This document shows positions 51,264 through 55,519 of a DNA stretch of 55,519 nt, one piece after another (position 1 is the stretch's first letter; every line of letters starts with the position of its first letter). Below the pieces are notes generated by a model. The model was given only the letters and a program-made list of their open reading frames with translations. It had not been told where the DNA came from and made no database searches. Location: positions 1 through 55,519 of IMG/VR virus record IMGVR_UViG_3300010401_000041; one strand, 5' to 3'. A program made the position numbers and the translations under genes. Origin of the DNA: a virus.

Positions 51264-51473
51264 CTATATGTTAATGTCTTTTAAGTCGTCAGGATTAGCA
51301 GCGGGGACAGAATCACTTACTTTACATTCGCAGTAATGTAATTTGACTGCATACTTGAGGCTAACGAACTTTTCTAAATTGGTTCGGCTTTCGTCTCTGG
51401 AAATTTGATCAGTTTTTTCCATTAGCTTCTTCAATGATTTGCCGAAATCAATACGGTTGTCTGTTATATTCAT
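51264..51473 (-). CDS. Hypothetical protein, 69 residues
   Basis: A helical charged protein (MNITDNRIDFGKSLKKLMEK...) overlapping the upstream membrane-protein gene by 4 bases. Two cysteines in YCECKVSD are the only feature. Function is unknown. Confidence 0.6.
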   Translation of the reverse strand: MNITDNRIDFGKSLKKLMEKTDQISRDESRTNLEKFVSLKYAVKLHYCECKVSDSVPAANPDDLKDINI

Positions 51474-51832
51474 GGTTTAAGATTTGAAGTTTGATTTAAA
51501 TTTCCAGCCTGAAATGTACCAATAATAAGAGCAGGGTATAAGCTATCAGGTTCCATCATTTTTATAACTGGCTTATCAATTATTGATTGGTTAAGAATAT
51601 GATTTTGTGAATCTTTCACCTGCATTAAATAGGTAGTATCTAAAACCATTCCTTCCTCTGGGTAATCAATTTTATAGCCATGCAGGAACTCTACTGATTC
51701 AGGGGTAAGTAGCTCTTTTGGTTGTTCAGCTTTTGCGTTTACATACCCTAATTTATAGCTGAAGTAAATAAGAAACCCAAAAGCAACAAGCGCAAATATT
51801 ACGAAGCTGGTAATTAGTATTTTAAGTTTCAT
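51470..51832 (-). CDS. Single-pass membrane protein, 120 residues
   Basis: An N-terminal membrane helix (ITSFVIFALVAFGFLIYFSY, about 6-25) is followed by a roughly 90-residue soluble domain, probably periplasmic. As an early gene it could modify the envelope soon after infection. No family is recognised. Confidence 0.65.
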   Translation of the reverse strand: MKLKILITSFVIFALVAFGFLIYFSYKLGYVNAKAEQPKELLTPESVEFLHGYKIDYPEEGMVLDTTYLMQVKDSQNHILNQSIIDKPVIKMMEPDSLYPALIIGTFQAGNLNQTSNLKP

Positions 51833-51836
51833 GGTA

Positions 51837-52331
51837 TTAAGGTTTAGTTGTTGCCTTTGTTAAGGTATCAGTTATTAGTTTCAGAATATGGTGCGCCCCG
51901 GTATCTTCCAAAGGTGGTTTACCATATATCCTGATATATTCTTTTGCTGTTTCAAGGGCTTTAACCAGATCATCAATAATAGGCTGTTGATATGCTGCTC
52001 CATCTAAGAACGTCCTGTAATAATGGCCGTACATTCTTCTTACTTCAATATCTTCATGGTTAGAAACGTAATGATCAGCCGCTTGTTCCAATGCAGTATC
52101 TTTTTTACCGCCTTTGCTTTTCATCCCTTCTTTACCTACTGAAGCAGCGGGAGCCGGAAGTGGGTTAGGGCGTTCATAAAAAACCCACATTTGCGCCTTT
52201 TCAATATCTCTTGCGAGAGCGTAGGCATTACTTCCATAGTAATTAAGGAAATGCGCATGCTTCTGGTCGTTATCAAGAGATTCCCACCATGCTAAGGCTT
52301 TATCTCTATCTGTTATCTGTGTATTGCTCAT
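51837..52331 (-). CDS. Hypothetical protein, 164 residues
   Basis: A soluble helical protein with a proline/glycine/lysine-rich linker (LPAPAASVGKEGMKSKGGKK) between two helical halves. The second half begins LEQAADHYVSNHEDIEVRRM and contains GAAYQQPIIDDLVKALE, the style of Bacteroidota-phage early proteins of unknown role. It starts with ATG 52331 in the right early arm. Confidence 0.65.
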   Translation of the reverse strand: MSNTQITDRDKALAWWESLDNDQKHAHFLNYYGSNAYALARDIEKAQMWVFYERPNPLPAPAASVGKEGMKSKGGKKDTALEQAADHYVSNHEDIEVRRMYGHYYRTFLDGAAYQQPIIDDLVKALETAKEYIRIYGKPPLEDTGAHHILKLITDTLTKATTKP

Positions 52332-52389
52332 GACGTTTGTATTGATTAGTTTAAGAGTTTATTTGTATTATTAATAAGAGAGAGTGTGA

Positions 52390-52581
52390 TTAGACGGTTA
52401 ATAGATTATTTTGTTTTAGAATTTTAATAGAGGCAGAATTAAGTTGATATATAGCGTTTTCAAATTCTTCTTTTGGAATTCTTTTCTCTCCATAGGCTAT
52501 ACAAACTTTGCCTACTCTGTCCTCAATATCCAAAAGTTCAGATTTCATCTTCTTATGCTTATTTATTTTTGATTTTTTCAT
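52390..52581 (-). CDS. Small helical protein, 63 residues
   Basis: A lysine-rich start (MKKSKINKHKKMKSELLDIE) precedes two predicted helices. It might bind nucleic acid given its charge, but no motif supports a specific role. Confidence 0.5.
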   Translation of the reverse strand: MKKSKINKHKKMKSELLDIEDRVGKVCIAYGEKRIPKEEFENAIYQLNSASIKILKQNNLLTV

Positions 52582-52670
52582 ATAGTATAATTATTGAGTG
52601 TGTATAGTTTACTTAGTTATTAAAATTGTTTTTATCTATGTGGGGGTGCTTATTGGGGGAGGGGTTAGGA

Positions 52671-52979
52671 CTATCCGTAATATAGTTTAGCGGCCTCGTA
52701 TAATTCGGTATCATCTATATAGTCGATGAGCGTAACTTCTCCGTCAACATCAAAATGTATTTGAGAGCCTTGGTTCTGCTTGAAGTCAGGACAAGTTTCA
52801 GCCTGTTTAAAAAAGTCATCATCATTCTCTGGGTTTTGTTCACTTTGCCTCCATGAATAACTTTCTTCAGTTGTTTCAAAATGCTTCTTCAAGCAAGATA
52901 TATCTGTCCCTTCTACCGTGTAGTTTGAATACCCTGTATCTTGCCGGGCGAAAAATTTACAATTATAGCAGCGGTTCAT
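52671..52979 (-). CDS. Conserved Cys-rich protein, probably zinc-binding, 102 residues
   Basis: The start MNRCYNCKFFARQDTGYSNY, then VEGTDISCLKKHF and AETCPDF, gives four well-spaced cysteines (CxxC...C...C). This is a pattern I recognise from small proteins of Bacteroidota and their phages, with no assigned function. The C-terminal half is acidic. Confidence 0.7.
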   Translation of the reverse strand: MNRCYNCKFFARQDTGYSNYTVEGTDISCLKKHFETTEESYSWRQSEQNPENDDDFFKQAETCPDFKQNQGSQIHFDVDGEVTLIDYIDDTELYEAAKLYYG

Positions 52980-53028
52980 AACAAAATGTTTTTATTGTAC
53001 TATTATTTTTATTTTCCTCCCCCTTAAT

Positions 53029-53277
53029 TTAAAGTGCTATAGACTTTATTTCTTTTATCTTTTCAATGCAGTCTGGGCATGTTATTTTACCTTGTTTGCT
53101 TATATATTCGCAACGACTTTCACCAATTCCAAAATATTGACCAGTACAAAAAGAAGCATTGCCGCCGCAAATAACGTGAACATAGCACCACTTAGCATAA
53201 AGTATTTTACTTCCATCCTCATCTCTTATTATTTTTACTACGTATGGTTTCTTTTTTTTGACTTTTGGCCGTCTCAT
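53029..53277 (-). CDS. Zinc-binding protein, 82 residues
   Basis: A basic start (MRRPKVKKKKPYVVKIIRDE) precedes cysteines in WCYVHVICGG, SFCTG and GESRCEY, followed by a CxxC pair in KITCPDCIEKIKEI. This is consistent with a small zinc ribbon. Function is unknown. Confidence 0.65.
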   Translation of the reverse strand: MRRPKVKKKKPYVVKIIRDEDGSKILYAKWCYVHVICGGNASFCTGQYFGIGESRCEYISKQGKITCPDCIEKIKEIKSIAL

Positions 53278-53506
53278 GTTAACATATTTTATATAAATGA
53301 GAAGGGAAACGTTTTACACAAGTTGACTGATCTTTCAGGTACACCAAAAAGTAAGTTCCAGAAGACCTGTTTTTTAAAAAGAAAGGTTGAAGGCTTTTTG
53401 ATTTCATAAAAAATAAGTTGTTTAAGTATGATTGATTAAAGAGGTGATAGTAATTGGCCTACTCTGCCAAAAGCCCGTGTCATTGCTAACTACGGGATGA
53501 GGGAGG
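53278..53506. other. Non-coding gap in the right early arm
   Basis: These 229 bases hold no convincing gene. A frame on the plus strand that reaches 53409 starts inside the neighbouring minus gene and looks like its shadow. A weak hairpin at 53474-53496 is the only structure I see. Confidence 0.5.
53466..53496 (-). terminator. Weak terminator-like hairpin, leftward
   Basis: On the minus strand CCCGT (53496-53492) pairs with ACGGG (53478-53474) and is followed by CTTTTGG. It lies 11 bases after the stop of the 85-residue gene. The T run is short, so this is tentative. Confidence 0.35.
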
Positions 53507-53764
53507 TTAATAATCTTTTTTCCCCGCGTTCTCTTCGGATATAATGGTAAGCTTATCGCCAAAAAGAGAACCCAATACACTTCTTTTCGATGTGTGATTT
53601 TCGCAAACGCCTGAAGCTGCTACCTTGCTTCTCCCGTTAGACTCTCTTTCCGGGTCACCAAAATAACATTGGCCACCTTCTTGCCACCAACAGGATCGAC
53701 AAGTAATACCTTTGTTTTTTAGCGAATCAATAATTTGCTGTGTTGTCGGTGTAGTATCTGCCAT
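53507..53764 (-). CDS. Cys-rich small protein, 85 residues
   Basis: Cysteines in GITCRSCWWQEGGQCYFGDP and SGVCENH give a CxxC-x8-C...C pattern, which could hold zinc or an iron-sulfur cluster. The N-terminus (MADTTPTTQQIIDSLKNKG) is helical. No family is named. Confidence 0.6.
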   Translation of the reverse strand: MADTTPTTQQIIDSLKNKGITCRSCWWQEGGQCYFGDPERESNGRSKVAASGVCENHTSKRSVLGSLFGDKLTIISEENAGKKDY

Positions 53765-53784
53765 AACAAATAGTATTATTAGTG

Positions 53785-53801
53785 TTTAAAAGGTGATTAA
53801 G
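53785..53801. repeat. 17-bp direct repeat, copy 1
   Basis: TTTAAAAGGTGATTAAG is repeated perfectly at 53999-54015, and a degenerate form is seen near 54599. Each copy lies in the leader upstream of a minus-strand start codon (20 bases upstream of ATG 53764 for this copy). Confidence 0.8.
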
Positions 53802-53988
53802 CTGTTTGGGATGGGTATGAAACAGGATAACTAATGTATTCGGCTGATTCAGGTATCATATTGCACTTAACCGGCCTAAACGGAGTGTTTAACCCAACAT
53901 TTTCAGCTTCATAGATATTCCCATCGGAAAGAGAAATGTAATACTCTCTGAACATTGTGAATGCTATCCAAACAAGATTATTTTTCAT
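53797..53988 (-). CDS. Hypothetical protein, 63 residues
   Basis: A small mixed protein (MKNNLVWIAFTMFREYYISL...) with an aromatic-rich N-terminus, perhaps a compact beta fold. Its leader carries the second 17-bp repeat. Function is unknown. Confidence 0.55.
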   Translation of the reverse strand: MKNNLVWIAFTMFREYYISLSDGNIYEAENVGLNTPFRPVKCNMIPESAEYISYPVSYPSQTA

Positions 53989-53998
53989 CGTAATAATT

Positions 53999-54015
53999 TT
54001 TAAAAGGTGATTAAG
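53999..54015. repeat. 17-bp direct repeat, copy 2
   Basis: Perfect second copy of TTTAAAAGGTGATTAAG, 11 bases upstream of ATG 53988 on the minus strand. On the coding strand it reads CTTAATCACCTTTTAAA, which may serve as a shared translation leader. Confidence 0.8.
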
Positions 54016-54046
54016 TAAAACTCTGCCCGTTTCCGGGGAGAGGGGG

Positions 54047-54238
54047 TTAAGGATTCGGGAATTCGTCGTATGAAACCTTCATTTGATTTCTAATTGCATC
54101 GGCTTTTTCTTTAGTGAGGCTTTCAACTACAGTAATGAAGTCAGGCCCTACTACATACCTCTGCTCTACCACACTGTAAATATCTTTGCCAGTTACACTT
54201 TTAACCGCTGGCAATGCTATTACCTTATACTGTTTCAT
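54047..54238 (-). CDS. Hypothetical protein, 63 residues
   Basis: A compact alpha/beta protein (MKQYKVIALPAVKSVTGKDI...). The ending TKEKADAIRNQMKVSYDEF is helical. It belongs to the series of short early genes. No motif is seen. Confidence 0.55.
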   Translation of the reverse strand: MKQYKVIALPAVKSVTGKDIYSVVEQRYVVGPDFITVVESLTKEKADAIRNQMKVSYDEFPNP

Positions 54239-54322
54239 AATTTATAGTTTTATTAGTTTTAAGTATTTAATTCTCTCACCCACAATGCCCCGTTAGCTTG
54301 TGACTACGAGGCTGGATTTTTT

Positions 54323-54586
54323 TTAATCTAAGCAATTTTTCGGCTTCATGCTTCCAACGTCGTACATACCTGATTTAGCCAATAAGCTAACTTCCTTATC
54401 AACCATAGCATTGAATTTCTTATCTTTCCCGGTCAATGCTTTAAGATTAGCTAATTGTTGCAATAGTTCTTTTTCAGTTTTATTCTCGGCTTGGGAAATG
54501 AAATTATGCATATCACTACCATACCATTTTGAGTTAGGGTTAAGCGAACTTTTATATAGTTCAATAACTTGGTCTAATGTTGTCAT
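54323..54586 (-). CDS. Duplicated early protein, copy 1 (87 residues)
   Basis: The protein (MTTLDQVIELYKSSLNPNSK...) is clearly a paralogue of the 54940-55203 product. Both have 87 residues, share KWYGSD, HNFIS and ELLQQLANLKALTG, and end with GMYDV..MKP.NCLD. The promoter is duplicated with it. It is helical and soluble, with unknown function. Confidence 0.7.
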   Translation of the reverse strand: MTTLDQVIELYKSSLNPNSKWYGSDMHNFISQAENKTEKELLQQLANLKALTGKDKKFNAMVDKEVSLLAKSGMYDVGSMKPKNCLD

Positions 54587-54641
54587 AATTGATAAGTTTT
54601 TAAAAGTGATTGATAAGAGATACTTCGTTCGTTTGATAAGT

Positions 54642-54673
54642 CAAAGATAATAACTATTAACACTACTTCCAAA
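54642..54673 (-). promoter_or_regulatory. Early promoter for duplicated gene copy 1 (TTTG-N20-TATCTTTG)
   Basis: On the minus strand TTTG (54673-54670), 20 bases, then TATCTTTG (54649-54642) match the Bacteroidota consensus. The leader to ATG 54586 is about 50 bases. The spacer contains TAGTGTTAA, shared with the promoter at 55242. Confidence 0.75.
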
Positions 54674-54709
54674 TTTATTTCAATGTTTATTTGTTAAATG
54701 TTTTTAACA

Positions 54710-54940
54710 CTATGAATCAGGGATAACGAAGTTCATGCCTTTATAACACCTGATCTTATAGCCGGGATTGCTGCCTTTACCCGGATTACCTGCACCAGTG
54801 GTATAGCCGTCCGTGAATCTCTTGTACTTCATATACACTGTTCCAACCTTAATTGGTACGCTGGCTGCATATGCAGACACAGGAATAGCTTTAGTCGGTA
54901 ATTTGTCAATTTTGGGGTATAGTGTTCCGTTCTTTCGCAT
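54710..54940 (-). CDS. Hypothetical protein between the duplicated genes, 76 residues
   Basis: The start is taken at ATG 54940 (MRKNGTLYPKIDKLPTKAIP), which overlaps the upstream stop as TAATG; an ATG 12 bases earlier is possible. The protein is basic and beta-rich with glycines (TTGAGNPGKGSNPGYKIRCY). It was presumably caught between the two copies of the duplication. Its TAG stop lies in a third copy of the TAGTGTTAA element. Confidence 0.6.
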   Translation of the reverse strand: MRKNGTLYPKIDKLPTKAIPVSAYAASVPIKVGTVYMKYKRFTDGYTTGAGNPGKGSNPGYKIRCYKGMNFVIPDS

Positions 54941-55203
54941 TAATCTAAACAATTTTCGGGTTTCATATTACGTACGTCATACATGCCAGCTTTTAACATT
55001 AATTTTTCTTCTTTTTCAACCATAGTATTAAATCTCTTATCATTTCCGGTTAAGGCTTTAAGGTTGGCCAATTGTTGCAATAACTCTCCCTCTGTCTTAT
55101 GCTCTACATTTGAGATGAAATTATGCAGGTCGCTACCATACCACTTAGAATCTATATTTAAGGTGCTTTTGTAGAGTTCAATTACCTGATCTAATGTTGA
55201 CAT
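54940..55203 (-). CDS. Duplicated early protein, copy 2 (87 residues)
   Basis: MSTLDQVIELYKSTLNIDSK... is the paralogue of the 54323-54586 product, aligned end to end without gaps. The differences are spread along the protein, so the duplication is not recent. It is the first gene after the promoter and palindrome at 55242-55272 and so probably among the earliest expressed. Function is unknown. Confidence 0.7.
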   Translation of the reverse strand: MSTLDQVIELYKSTLNIDSKWYGSDLHNFISNVEHKTEGELLQQLANLKALTGNDKRFNTMVEKEEKLMLKAGMYDVRNMKPENCLD

Positions 55204-55241
55204 AGACTATGAGTTTAATGATTGAATAACTAATAACACAA

Positions 55242-55272
55242 CAAAGTTAAGACGTCTTAACACTAAAAACAA
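55242..55272 (-). promoter_or_regulatory. Early promoter for duplicated gene copy 2 (TTG-N20-TAACTTTG)
   Basis: On the minus strand TTG (55272-55270), a 20-base spacer and TAACTTTG (55249-55242) match the Bacteroidota pattern. The spacer again contains TAGTGTTAA at the same offset as in the promoter at 54642. Confidence 0.75.
55246..55261. promoter_or_regulatory. 16-bp perfect palindrome overlapping the -7 box
   Basis: GTTAAGACGTCTTAAC is a perfect palindrome covering half of the -7 box and the adjoining spacer. This is a typical operator position, where bound repressor would block RNA polymerase. Confidence 0.7.
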
Positions 55273-55519
55273 GAGTAAAACTACTTAATTATTTAATAGT
55301 TATTAACATTGCAAAATTCCCCATCCCCTACATCCCATTGATCATTTCAACAACAGATCCCCCCCTCCTTCCCCATCCCCATACCAATGAATCACCTAAA
55401 CATCAATACCCAATAGACCATCCTAAACAGCTTCATCCCAGCACCACATTACACTATGCGTGATCAATCCAGCTGCCATTTCCCCCCTGAACCGCATTGC
55501 GAATCGTACATAACTAATT
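55273..55519. other. Non-coding right end with C-rich, G-poor tail
   Basis: No gene is visible. From about 55310 the composition changes: the plus strand becomes rich in C and A, very poor in G, with C runs such as CCCCCCCTCC and CCCCATCCCC. This differs from the rest of the window. It may be a genuine terminal or packaging region, or a low-quality or chimeric contig end. Confidence 0.6.

Noticed and set aside
53092-53409. Plus-strand open frame of 105 codons partly in a gap
   Set aside because: It begins inside the zinc-binding minus-strand gene, shows shadow-like composition, and is opposite to the transcription of the whole arm.

Overview
The window is most likely a nearly complete genome of a short-tailed (podovirus-type) tailed phage that infects a member of the Bacteroidota. 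The large terminase, the portal, a probable ring protein and a large muzzle/stabilisation protein resemble those of crAss-like and related Bacteroidota phages. The promoters I can see fit the Bacteroidota form TTTG-N19/20-TAnnTTTG. The tail fibre and depolymerase carry host-type modules (signal peptide, 'DISSTTKG...YNGSAW' module, PKD domain). I see no integrase, partition genes, tRNA genes, CRISPR array, DNA polymerase or RNA polymerase, so the phage is probably virulent and relies on host polymerases. This assumes little is missing at the ends.

Layout. Minus-strand genes fill 1-7675 and 50772-55203, and plus-strand genes fill 7765-50585. If the ends join, the genome has one leftward early block and one rightward late block. 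They diverge at 7676-7764 and converge on a terminator near 50710-50740. The left early arm holds a T7-gp4-like primase-helicase, a DUF4373-like replication protein, two HNH-type zinc proteins, a zinc-ribbon array protein and conserved small proteins. The right early arm is a run of small, mostly unrecognised genes, including a duplicated 87-residue gene with a duplicated promoter.

The rightward block starts with a small ribbon-helix-helix-like regulator. Small accessory genes follow, among them a lipoprotein and two neighbouring genes with GroES-like co-chaperonin folds. Next come connector/ring proteins, the muzzle-like protein, three internal (ejection) proteins including one of 1841 residues, a virion transglycosylase and the terminase. 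A compact 7-kb cassette of nine sugar-modifying genes sits between terminase and portal: four glycosyltransferases, four methyltransferase genes and one 2-oxoglutarate oxygenase. After portal, scaffold and major capsid protein come head-completion candidates, a 1458-residue tail fibre with an SGNH esterase domain and an export signal, a polysaccharide-lyase-like/PKD protein, and a lysis module (membrane proteins, a unimolecular-spanin candidate and an M15 endolysin).

The points most worth attention are: divergent early/late promoters that each carry a GGT-N3-ACC operator in the spacer and appear to give leaderless mRNAs; the tandem co-chaperonin-like genes; the glycan-modification cassette; the exported SGNH tail fibre next to a polysaccharide lyase; a candidate small RNA at 4410-4510; an amber-interrupted membrane gene at 48060; and unusual sequence at both ends of the window.
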